A stretch of DNA of 7,062 nucleotides from Candidatus Calditenuaceae archaeon JGI OTU-1. GTDB taxonomy: Archaea > Thermoproteota > Nitrososphaeria_A > Caldarchaeales > Calditenuaceae. Shown here piece after piece: positions 1-5,565 of the stretch (positions are counted from its first letter, which is position 1; every line of letters begins with the position of its first letter). Position numbers and translations under genes: made by a program. The stretch lies in assembly GCA_000494145.1 (NCBI GenBank), contig AWOE01000045.1, forward strand, positions 1,170 to 8,231. Direction: 5' to 3'. Under the pieces are notes generated by a model. It did no database searches and had not been told where the DNA came from. It saw only the letters and a program-made list of their open reading frames with translations.

Positions 1-96
1 CACGTCCTGACCCTAGGCCACGGCCCGGAGCTCACCGACAAATGAAGGCCCGTCGCTTACTCCTTGTAGGCTTTCGCGGTGCCCGTACTATCCCTC

Positions 97-1728
97 TCAG
101 CCCGAGAGCGCCTGCGACGTGACGGCAGCGCTCCTCTCCGCCCTGTGCCTCCTGGCCGCATCGACGAACGCCATGAAGAGGGGCTCGGGGGACTCGACGG
201 TCGAGGAGAACTCGGGGTGGAACTGCGAGGCGACGAAGAAGGGATGGCCTGGAAGCTCGATGACCTCGACGCGCCTCCCGTCCGCCGAGAAGCCCGAGAA
301 GACCAGCCCTCCCTCCCTGAGCTGATCCCAGTAGTCGGGGTTGACCTCATACCTGTGCCTGTGCCTCCTCCGGATGGAGGTGGAACCGTAGATCCTGTAG
401 GCCAGCGTCCCTTCCCTGATCACGACCTCGTGCTCGCCGAGCCTCATCGTCCCGCCCATCGCCGATATGACCCTCTGCTCCGGAAGGAGGTCGATCACCG
501 GGTGGGGCGTCCCCGGATCCAGCTCCGTCGAGTTGGCGTCCTTCAGGCCGAGCACGTTCCTCGCGAACTCCACCACCGCCAGCTGCATCCCGAAGCAGAT
601 GCCCATGAACGGCGTGCCGGTCCTTCTGGCGAACGAGATCGCGGCGATCTTGCCCTCAGTGCCCCTCTTCCCGAAGCCGGGTGCGACGAGTATGCCGTCG
701 AAGTCCCTTAGCGAGTCCAGCGCTGTTGGGTCCTTCTCCAGTTCCTCGGCCTCCACCATCACCAGCTCCGCCCTCACGCCGAGATGTGCGGCCGCGTGCC
801 CTATCGCCTCCCGTATGCTGACGTAGGAGTCCTCCATCGCGGTGTACTTCCCGCAAAGGGCGATCTTCACGACATCGGTCGCTCTGTCGTACAGCTCGAC
901 GACCCTCCTCCAGCTGCTCCAGTCGGGGTTGTTCGGGAGCCCCAGCTTCTTGGCTATGTAATCGCCGAGCCCCTGCTCCTCCAGCACGAGCGGCAGCCTG
1001 TAGACGGGGCTCACGTTGTAGGAGCAGAAGACGGCTTCCTTAGGGAGCGTCCCGAACAGAGCCAGCTTCCTCCTCACCTCCTCGTTGATCATTTTGGGGC
1101 TCCGCGCAACGATCACGTCGGGCTGGATCCCGATCCTCCTCAGCTCCTGAAGCGAGTGCTGGAAGGCCTTCGTCTTCATCTCCCTCGTGGGCTCGTGGTA
1201 TATCACCAGCGCCACGTGGACGAAGAGCGTCTCCTCCTCGAGCCTCATCTGGCGTGCGGCCTCGTAGAACGGCAGCCCCTCGATGTCGCCGATTGTCCCG
1301 CCTATCTCCACTATCACGACGTCGGCACCCCTCCTCTCCGCGACCCTCCTGATCCTCGACTTGATCTCGTCGGTCACGTGGGGTATGATCTGGACGCACT
1401 GCCCCAGGTACTCTCCCCGGCGCTCCTTCTCGATCACGGAGGAGAAGACCTGTCCTGTGGTCAGGTTGTTCAGCTTGCTCATCGTGATCCCCGTGAACCT
1501 CTCGTACCAGCCGAGATCGAGGTCCGTCTCCCCGCCGTCTGCGGTCACGTAGACCTCTCCGTGGACGTACGGGTTCATCGTCCCGGCATCGACGTTGACG
1601 TACGGGTCGATCTTCAGGAAGTCGACCTTCACTCCCCTCACCGAGAGGACCTTTCCCAACGAGGCCGCGATCGTCCCCTTTCCGACGGAAGAGATCACGC
1701 CGCCGGTGACGAAGATGTACTTCGGCAC
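97..1728 (-). CDS. pyrG: CTP synthase (glutamine-hydrolysing)
   Basis: Makes CTP from UTP with ATP and glutamine, the last step of pyrimidine nucleotide synthesis, in the cytosol. Numbered from the GTG start (543 aa, normal family length), the synthase domain has the P-loop GGVISSVGKGT (9-19), KIDPYVNVDAGTMNP (39-53), the acidic DGGETD (65-69) and EIGGTIGDIE (141-150). The class I glutaminase domain (from about 285) has PGFGKRGTEG (350-359), the nucleophile Cys378 in GICFGMQ, RHRHRYEVN (456-464), and the HPE of the catalytic triad (His504, Glu506). No key residue is missing. An ATG at 1737 would add MFC, but family members start at about MPKYIFVTGG, and a TTAAAG box centred 25-26 bp before the GTG favours 1728 and a leaderless mRNA. 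The loop PGFG instead of the bacterial PGGFG resembles crenarchaeal enzymes as I remember them. The last ~18 residues are a non-conserved tail. Function is very secure; only the exact start is open. Confidence 0.97.
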   Translation of the reverse strand: MPKYIFVTGGVISSVGKGTIAASLGKVLSVRGVKVDFLKIDPYVNVDAGTMNPYVHGEVYVTADGGETDLDLGWYERFTGITMSKLNNLTTGQVFSSVIEKERRGEYLGQCVQIIPHVTDEIKSRIRRVAERRGADVVIVEIGGTIGDIEGLPFYEAARQMRLEEETLFVHVALVIYHEPTREMKTKAFQHSLQELRRIGIQPDVIVARSPKMINEEVRRKLALFGTLPKEAVFCSYNVSPVYRLPLVLEEQGLGDYIAKKLGLPNNPDWSSWRRVVELYDRATDVVKIALCGKYTAMEDSYVSIREAIGHAAAHLGVRAELVMVEAEELEKDPTALDSLRDFDGILVAPGFGKRGTEGKIAAISFARRTGTPFMGICFGMQLAVVEFARNVLGLKDANSTELDPGTPHPVIDLLPEQRVISAMGGTMRLGEHEVVIREGTLAYRIYGSTSIRRRHRHRYEVNPDYWDQLREGGLVFSGFSADGRRVEVIELPGHPFFVASQFHPEFSSTVESPEPLFMAFVDAARRHRAERSAAVTSQALSG

Positions 1729-1750
1729 ACAAAACATACACAGAGCCTTA

Positions 1751-1756
1751 CTTTAA
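1751..1756 (-). promoter_or_regulatory. TATA box of pyrG
   Basis: Minus-strand TTAAAG lies within a locally AT-rich patch between the carboxyltransferase stop and pyrG. Its centre is about 25.5 bp from the GTG at 1728 but only about 17 bp from the ATG at 1737, which is too close for an archaeal TATA box to serve the ATG. The same hexamer stands at almost the same distance before argC at the other end of the window. Confidence 0.6.
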
Positions 1757-1817
1757 GTTCTCTGTGCCCGGTGTGGGAAGCGTGGAGGTGCAGGTCTGAC
1801 TCCGGTATTCCGACGGT

Positions 1818-3230
1818 TCAGTAGGGGACGAAATAGGACCTCTTCCGGCGCAGAACCCTGCTGCCGTAGACCTCGGTTAACGCTCCGAGGACCATGACGA
1901 TCTTCCTCCGAAGGTCGGGGGGCTCGACGACCTCGTCGACTACTCCGTTCGCCAGCAGCGCCTCCCTTCCCCTGAACGCCCTCTCGTACTCGGCCGAGAA
2001 CCCCTCGAGCAACCTCGCCCTTTCTGCGGGGTCCGCCTTCTCGAGCTCCTTCCTGTGGAGTATCTCCGCGGCGAGCCGGGGCGGCTGCACAGCCACTATC
2101 GCCTTCGGGAGGCCGATCACGTAGTCCGCTCCGAGCCCCCTGCTGCACATCGAGACGTATCCGCCGGCGTAGGCCCTTCGGAGGATCACGGCCACCTTGG
2201 GAACCTCGGAGGTGGAGAAGGCGTGGAGGAGCTTGGAGCCGTGCCTGGGGAGGCCTGAGACCTCCTCTGCACGGGAAGGGAGGAAGCCCGGCGTGTCGAC
2301 GAGGGTCAGCAAAGGAATGTTGAACCTGTCGCAGAGCCCGATGAACCGGGCCATCTTCTCAGCGGCCCTCGAGTCGATGAGGCCCTGGTTGTGGGAGGGG
2401 TTGTTGGCCACGATCCCGACCACAGATCCCTCCATCCTCGCAAGGCCCACCACGGCGGCCCTCCCCGACCTCTCCTCGAACTCGAGGAAGCTCCCCTCGT
2501 CGACCAGCGCTGATATCACCTCCCTGACGTCGTATTGGTCCTCCTCGCTCTCCGGGACCGGCGGGGCTTCGGAGGGCGGCGCGCTCCACCGTTCTTCCCT
2601 CGGAGGCATCTCCTCCGTCGTGGACGGAAGGTACCCCAGCACCCTCTTCACGACCCTCATGCACTCATGCCCGTCCCTCCCGACCAGCTGAAAGGTCCCC
2701 GACTCGAGCAGGTTGCCTACGCCTCCCAATCCTGCGACGTCGACCTCCTCGCCGATGTAGAACTTAGCAGCCCTCGGTCCAGAGACGAACATGTAACCCT
2801 CGGAGAGGTTTCCCACGACCACGTCGGACGACGCCGAGAAGAAGGCGCTGCCTCCCACGCATCCGCCGATGACCGCTGTCAACCTAGGGACGTGCCTCGA
2901 CGCCCTGACCATCGCCCTGTAGACCTCACCCACGGCGATCAGCGAAGCCGGCCCCTCTTGCAGCATCGCACCCGACGAGTCGGCGAGGTAGACCAACGGC
3001 ATTCCGTTTCTGACCGCGAACTCCACGAGCCTCATCACCCTCCTCATGCCTGACGAGCTGAGGGCACCCGCACGCTCCCTCGGGTCGTTCGCCCACACAG
3101 CAACCCACCTGCCACCGATAAGGCCGGCAACTGTGATGACGCCGTCACCTCTTCCCCCAGCCACCGGAAAAGTCGCGCCTTCATCGTCTAAGAGCAACGC
3201 CAGCAGCTCCGAGACTTCCGGGCGCACCAC
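1818..3230 (-). CDS. Biotin-dependent acyl-CoA carboxylase carboxyltransferase (beta) subunit, divergent
   Basis: Crotonase-fold carboxyltransferase of the PccB/MmdA family, which moves CO2 between biotin and an acyl-CoA. The two homologous halves are visible. N-terminal half: DSSGAMLQEG (84-93), oxyanion-type loop GGCVGGSAFFSASSD (122-136), GYMFVSGP (145-152). A linker rich in P/E/S runs about 203-232. C-terminal half: VDEGSFLEF (243-251), VGIVANNP (271-278), FNIPLLTLVDTPGFLPS (303-319), RHGSKLLHAF (329-338), PKVAVILRRAYAGGY (344-358) and the ending SYFVPY. At 470 aa it is about 40-50 residues shorter than usual PccB proteins at the N-terminus, and a TGA three codons upstream of the GTG GTG start rules out an in-frame extension. 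Several normally invariant motifs differ (DSGGAR to DSSGAM, YGGAY to YAGGY). No biotin carboxylase or biotin carrier gene is nearby, so the substrate and partners are unknown; it could also be an MmdA-type decarboxylase subunit. Family certain, precise role not. Confidence 0.88.
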   Translation of the reverse strand: MVRPEVSELLALLLDDEGATFPVAGGRGDGVITVAGLIGGRWVAVWANDPRERAGALSSSGMRRVMRLVEFAVRNGMPLVYLADSSGAMLQEGPASLIAVGEVYRAMVRASRHVPRLTAVIGGCVGGSAFFSASSDVVVGNLSEGYMFVSGPRAAKFYIGEEVDVAGLGGVGNLLESGTFQLVGRDGHECMRVVKRVLGYLPSTTEEMPPREERWSAPPSEAPPVPESEEDQYDVREVISALVDEGSFLEFEERSGRAAVVGLARMEGSVVGIVANNPSHNQGLIDSRAAEKMARFIGLCDRFNIPLLTLVDTPGFLPSRAEEVSGLPRHGSKLLHAFSTSEVPKVAVILRRAYAGGYVSMCSRGLGADYVIGLPKAIVAVQPPRLAAEILHRKELEKADPAERARLLEGFSAEYERAFRGREALLANGVVDEVVEPPDLRRKIVMVLGALTEVYGSRVLRRKRSYFVPY

Positions 3231-3250
3231 GGGCGGTCAAATCCGAACCG

Positions 3251-3260
3251 TTTCATAGGC
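3251..3260 (-). promoter_or_regulatory. Possible TATA region of the carboxyltransferase gene
   Basis: Minus-strand CCTATGAAAC is centred about 25 bp before the GTG at 3230, the spacing expected for a leaderless archaeal message, and has an A-rich GGAAAAG just upstream that could act as a BRE. The match to a TATA box is poor, and no Shine-Dalgarno-like sequence precedes the GTG. Weak call. Confidence 0.3.
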
Positions 3261-3281
3261 TTTTCCAGAACTCGCAGCAGG

Positions 3282-3370
3282 TCTGCAACTGCAACGCCAT
3301 GCGGAGACAGGAATTACATTTCGAGATCGCAAACAGAATTACGCAAACACATTTGCAACGCTAATGCAAA
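3282..3370. repeat. AT-richer intergenic stretch with GCAA-type short repeats and a small inverted repeat
   Basis: The gene-free gap 3231-3458 is clearly less GC-rich than the rest of the window (about 41% G+C across 3301-3390). On the plus strand TGCAACG occurs at 3290-3296, 3354-3360 and again at 3449-3455. CGCAAACA occurs at 3328-3335 and 3342-3349, exactly 14 bp apart. AATTAC occurs twice, at 3312 and 3338. TTTGCA (3352-3357) and TGCAAA (3365-3370) form a perfect 6-bp inverted repeat around a 7-nt spacer. This could be a regulator site upstream of the carboxyltransferase, part of a small RNA, or chance in an AT-rich spacer. No function is assigned. Confidence 0.45.
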
Positions 3371-3424
3371 AACGATGACTATCCTGAAACGTGGAGGAAG
3401 GGACCAGCGCATGGGAGGCTGAGC

Positions 3425-3434
3425 TGAAAAGCGG
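3425..3434 (-). terminator. Possible T-rich terminator after the tRNA
   Basis: Read on the minus strand, CGCTTTTCAG lies about 25 nt past the mature tRNA 3' end, with a shorter CTTT run (minus strand GCCTTTAG, near 3440-3447) between them. Short T runs serve as archaeal terminators, but four Ts is marginal. Confidence 0.25.
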
Positions 3435-3458
3435 ACACACTAAAGGCGTGCAACGATG

Positions 3459-3532
3459 TGGGCCCGGTGGGATTCGAACCCACGACCTACCGGTTATGAG
3501 CCGGCCGCTCTGCCAGGCTGAGCTACGGGCCC
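3459..3532 (-). tRNA. tRNA with CAU anticodon: elongator Met or AUA-reading Ile (Ile2)
   Basis: A complete 74-nt cloverleaf. The acceptor stem GGGCCCG/CGGGCCC is perfect. The D-arm is GCTC/GAGC with GG in the loop. The anticodon stem GCCGG/CCGGT has one G-T pair and the loop CTCATAA, with anticodon CAT at 3496-3498. The variable loop is AGGTC, the T-arm GTGGG/CCCAC with loop TTCGAAT, and the discriminator is A. CCA is not encoded (the bases after the discriminator are CAT) and there is no intron. It is not an initiator: position 1-72 is G-C and the anticodon stem lacks the initiator's three consecutive G-C pairs next to the loop. A CAU tRNA of this kind reads AUG as elongator Met, or AUA as Ile after agmatidine modification of C34 by TiaS. 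The GGGCCCG acceptor resembles archaeal tRNA-Ile as I recall it, but I cannot decide between the two. Confidence 0.95.
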
Positions 3533-3568
3533 TCCGACCCTTTCCTCGTCTTCCAACTCCTCAGCGTC

Positions 3569-3578
3569 CATAAAACGT
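3569..3578 (-). promoter_or_regulatory. Possible TATA box of the tRNA gene
   Basis: Minus-strand CGTTTTATGG is the only AT-rich patch between the gar1 stop and the tRNA. It lies about 40 bp before the mature tRNA 5' end, which would leave a 5' leader of roughly 14 nt for RNase P to remove. The tRNA could instead be cotranscribed from the eS8 operon. Confidence 0.4.
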
Positions 3579-3584
3579 TGTTCC

Positions 3585-3866
3585 CTAGCGGGACCGGGGA
3601 CGAGCCTCACCCTGCTGCGAGGGCTTCCCCTTCCCGGTTTGCGGGAGCACCGCGTACAACCTCTTCCCGAAGGGCTGGTTCCCCTCGAGCCTCACGAGGA
3701 GGAAGACCTCGTCCTTTGGGCCGAAGACGTCGGAGACGTATCCGACCTCGCCGCGCTCCGAATACACCTTCGCTCCTATCGGGAGGGGCTCCCTCGAGAC
3801 GACGAGGATCGAGTCGCGGAACCTCCTCACGACTTGTCCGAGGACCACAACCCTCTCCCCCCTCAT
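3585..3866 (-). CDS. gar1: H/ACA RNP protein Gar1
   Basis: Gar1 is the beta-barrel subunit of archaeal box H/ACA particles (with Cbf5, Nop10 and L7Ae). It binds Cbf5 and helps substrate turnover in guided pseudouridylation of rRNA. The 93-residue protein (numbered from the chosen ATG) shows the expected pattern: LGQVV (9-13), a hydrophobic strand ILVVS, PIGAKVYSERGEVGYVSDVFGP (29-50) and the strand EVFLLVRL. The core VGYVSDVFGP matches the family signature. A basic, Q/G/K-rich tail of about 20 residues follows. The ATG overlaps the srp19 stop as ATGA (3863-3866), implying translational coupling. The same frame extends 31 codons upstream, but that part lies inside srp19 and looks like nothing in the family. 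Eukaryotic GAR domains are absent, as usual in archaea. In many archaea a TFB gene follows gar1; here a tRNA does. Confidence 0.88.
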   Translation of the reverse strand: MRGERVVVLGQVVRRFRDSILVVSREPLPIGAKVYSERGEVGYVSDVFGPKDEVFLLVRLEGNQPFGKRLYAVLPQTGKGKPSQQGEARPRSR

Positions 3867-4141
3867 CCCCTGATCCGCTCCGCGAGGAGGCGAACGACCT
3901 CCGACTTCCTCAGCTTCCTGTCGGGCTTGACCAGGACGGCGGACCCCGGCTTCCACCACTGGGACGGGAACCTCAGGTCGAGCTTCCTAGCCTCCCAGCC
4001 GAGCCTCGCGGCGGCCCTCACGACGTCCTCCGCTGTAGGCCCTTTCACCGCTAGCCTGACCGGGACCCTCCTTCCCTCAGACCTCGAGAGCTCGCGGCTG
4101 AAGTACTGGACCCAGACGACGTAGCCGTCCCTCCTGATCAT
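3863..4141 (-). CDS. srp19: Signal recognition particle protein SRP19
   Basis: SRP19 binds the tips of helices 6 and 8 of 7S SRP RNA and promotes loading of SRP54, for cotranslational targeting to the membrane. The 92-aa length is typical of archaeal members. Recognisable family features are the N-terminal YVVWVQYFS strand, the basic SRSEGRRVP loop (19-27, compare SRREGRKVP), a PTAEDVVRAAARLG helix (35-48), and RFPSQWW (57-63, compare RYPRQHW). The C-terminal LRKSEVVRLLAERI helix closes the fold. The ATG follows the eS8 stop by 2 nt with GAGG directly before it, and the stop overlaps gar1. It is therefore the middle gene of an eS8-SRP19-Gar1 operon. The RNA-contacting surface stays basic, and I see nothing broken. 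Confidence 0.9.
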   Translation of the reverse strand: MIRRDGYVVWVQYFSRELSRSEGRRVPVRLAVKGPTAEDVVRAAARLGWEARKLDLRFPSQWWKPGSAVLVKPDRKLRKSEVVRLLAERIRG

Positions 4142-4143
4142 CC

Positions 4144-4536
4144 TCAGCCCTTCGCCCTCACGAGCACGGCGTTGATCACACCGTCGGCGGAGGGCTTCGA
4201 GGTCACCCTTGCTATTCCGAGCGGCGTCTCGATGAGTGCCCCGCTCGTCAAAACGCCCATCCTCGAGAAGTCGGGGTTGGCCGGGTTCTGGACGACCTTC
4301 AGTATCTGTACTCTGGTCGTCTTGCCGGTGGACGGGTCGGTGACGTTCGCGAACTTTTCGTACCTGACCCTGACCTTGAAGTTGCCTCCCCGCACACCCT
4401 CTACGATCCTCTCCGGCTCCCCGACGACCGGCAGCAGGGGATCCCTTCCCCTCTCGTACCTCCGCTTCTTCCTGTGGGCCCCTTTCTTGCCTCCAGTCTT
4501 CTTACGCTTGTGGATGTCGGTGTGCCAGACCGTCAT
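4144..4536 (-). CDS. rps8e: Small-subunit ribosomal protein eS8
   Basis: Archaeal-eukaryotic 30S protein without a bacterial counterpart; it binds 16S rRNA. At 130 aa it has the normal archaeal length. A strongly basic N-terminus HKRKKTGGKKGAHRKKRRYERGR (9-31) is followed by the hallmark GGNFKVRVRYEKFANV (50-65), ILKVVQNPANPDFSRMGVLTSGALIET (78-104) and TSKPSADGVINAVLV (112-126). NPAN(P)xFxRxxxxxxGAxIET and GQDGVxNAVL-like segments are characteristic. The ATG has a good minus-strand GGAGGT 8 nt upstream (4545-4550). It heads the compact operon with srp19 and gar1. A 131-nt gap separates it from the RIO1 gene and probably holds its promoter. Confidence 0.96.
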   Translation of the reverse strand: MTVWHTDIHKRKKTGGKKGAHRKKRRYERGRDPLLPVVGEPERIVEGVRGGNFKVRVRYEKFANVTDPSTGKTTRVQILKVVQNPANPDFSRMGVLTSGALIETPLGIARVTSKPSADGVINAVLVRAKG

Positions 4537-4544
4537 CCCCGGTG

Positions 4545-4567
4545 ACCTCCAACTCCGTGAATTTAGG
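4545..4567 (-). promoter_or_regulatory. Ribosome binding site and candidate TATA of the eS8 operon
   Basis: Minus-strand GGAGGT at 4545-4550 is a strong Shine-Dalgarno match 8 nt before the eS8 ATG. The AT-rich CCTAAATTCA at 4558-4567 is centred about 26 bp before the same ATG. The two readings conflict: a TATA box there would start transcription at the ATG and leave the Shine-Dalgarno untranscribed. Either the true promoter lies further upstream (ACAAAAGG at about 4568-4575 is the next candidate), or the operon is also read from the RIO1 transcript. Confidence 0.45.
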
Positions 4568-4667
4568 TCCTTTTGTCCCCCATTGCGTTACGGCCGGCCG
4601 AAGAGCGGGATCGGGGAACCGCGGAGGTGCATGGGAGGGAGTGCGCAGGAGGAAGGGGTGAAGGCCC

Positions 4668-5501
4668 TCAGACAGCTAGCTCGTACGGCCTCCTCCCTGT
4701 CACCTCCTCGAAGAACTCCTCGTCCTCCAGAACCTCGACGCCCTTCGAGGCGAAGAACCTGTTCACGTTCCTTATGTCCCGCATCAAATAGAAGTCGGCG
4801 CGGGGATGGTGGATGAGGACGGCCTGGGAGAGGTCGATGAAGTAGACCGAGAGGCTCGGGCCACACATTATGTTGTACTCGCTCAGGTCGCCGTGGATCA
4901 GCTCCGCTCTCCTGTACTGGGTCGCTATGCCCTCTAAGACCTTCCTGTAGATATCGGCGTACTCGTCGACGCTCAGCGCTGTCTCGCGGAGCAGCGGATA
5001 CCTCTGCCCGTTCTCGCCGATGAAGCCCATGACCAGGACGTTGTCGATCACGGCGTGCGGTTTCGGCACAGGAACGCCGGCCTCATAGGCCTGCTTAAGG
5101 TTCAGGAACTCCCTCTTGGCCCACAGGTAGATCAGCTTCCTGATGGACCCTCCCACCTTTCCCAGCCTGACGTCGCTCACAAGATATTCCAGCCTCCCCT
5201 TCCTGAACTCCCTGTTGTTCACGAGATAGATCTTCACCGCGAGCTCCTCGCCCGCCCTGTTCTTGGCGTGGTATATCCTGGACTCCTTTCCCGCGCTGAT
5301 TACGCCGTAGAAGTCGTCTATCACGCCCCTCTTCATCAGCCTGTAGATCGTCAGCAGGGTCCGTGCGTCGAAGACCTCCTCGAATGCCGCCCTGTCGAGG
5401 CTCCTGTCCTTCTCGAGGAAGCGGTTCCTTACCTCAACGATCGCCTCCTGCCTCTCGAGCCTCCTCGCCCACCTCTCCTCCAATCCTGCCCACGGGCTCA
5501 C
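4668..5501 (-). CDS. rio1: RIO1-family serine kinase/ATPase
   Basis: An atypical protein kinase/ATPase that in archaea and eukaryotes acts in final maturation of the small ribosomal subunit. At 277 aa it is complete. The N-terminal helical region (about 1-60) typical of RIO1 precedes the nucleotide loop ISAGKESRIYHAK (68-80, compare STGKEANVYHA). Then come catalytic Lys90 in LAVKIY, the hinge VLVMGFIGENG (155-165), the catalytic loop HGDLSEYN (203-210, Asp205, Asn210) and the metal-binding YFIDLSQAV (220-228, Asp223 in place of the DFG aspartate). SAGKE rather than STGKE is a mild change. The start is GTG; an ATG eight bases further upstream is out of frame and meets a TGA after three codons. 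It has a 64-nt gap and its own AT-rich box after uL5, and sits between ribosomal protein genes, in line with its role. RIO2 is excluded by the lack of its winged-helix N-terminus. Confidence 0.94.
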   Translation of the reverse strand: MSPWAGLEERWARRLERQEAIVEVRNRFLEKDRSLDRAAFEEVFDARTLLTIYRLMKRGVIDDFYGVISAGKESRIYHAKNRAGEELAVKIYLVNNREFRKGRLEYLVSDVRLGKVGGSIRKLIYLWAKREFLNLKQAYEAGVPVPKPHAVIDNVLVMGFIGENGQRYPLLRETALSVDEYADIYRKVLEGIATQYRRAELIHGDLSEYNIMCGPSLSVYFIDLSQAVLIHHPRADFYLMRDIRNVNRFFASKGVEVLEDEEFFEEVTGRRPYELAV

Positions 5502-5510
5502 CGTTCCATC

Positions 5511-5527
5511 CGTTAATAAGTTAACTC
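5511..5527 (-). promoter_or_regulatory. Promoter region of rio1
   Basis: The minus-strand run GAGTTAACTTATTAACG is the only AT-rich patch in the 64-nt gap between uL5 and rio1. Its TTAACTTA part is centred about 18-22 bp before the GTG start, so transcription would begin at or just after the annotated start. That is either a leaderless message or a hint that the box is slightly offset. No Shine-Dalgarno precedes the GTG. Confidence 0.5.
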
Positions 5528-5565
5528 GGGACCGGAGGAGTTGAAGAGCGACGGAGGGCGGCCGA

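Noticed and set aside
1..96. Left-edge stretch, including a minus-strand GTG at 35 open to the window edge and a 26-codon plus frame from ATG 42
   Set aside because: Too short to judge. There is no clear promoter or ribosome binding site before the GTG, the plus-strand frame ends inside pyrG, and neither resembles a known protein.
79..1824. Long plus-strand open frames opposite pyrG (210 and 346 aa)
   Set aside because: GC-rich antisense shadows of pyrG, rich in R, P, H and D, with no domain; pyrG on the minus strand has full family conservation.
3372..3427. Possible box C/D guide RNA on the plus strand (ACGATGA, then CTGA words)
   Set aside because: The C box deviates from RTGATGA, the first CTGA is only about 5 nt away, and no C' box is found; the spacing does not fit an archaeal C/D RNA.
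3494..3571. Minus-strand short frame from ATG 3571, acidic MDAEELEDEER, running into the tRNA
   Set aside because: It ends inside the tRNA anticodon region, has no family resemblance, and its start coincides with the probable TATA box of the tRNA.
3391..3573. Plus-strand 60-aa frame containing GGIRTHDLPVMSRPLCQAELRA
   Set aside because: This is the well-known artefact of translating a tRNA gene on its antisense strand; the frame covers the CAU tRNA exactly.
4591..4600. Palindrome CGGCCGGCCG in the rio1-eS8 gap
   Set aside because: A single GC-only palindrome is expected by chance in GC-rich DNA. It is not followed by a T run on the minus strand, so it does not look like a terminator.
4631..4816. 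Plus-strand frame from ATG 4631 preceded by GGAGGT, starting MGGSAQEEGVKALRQLA
   Set aside because: The ribosome-binding-like sequence sits in a generally purine-rich patch. Most of the frame is antisense to rio1 and becomes a low-complexity R/P/S-rich shadow. No promoter is seen.
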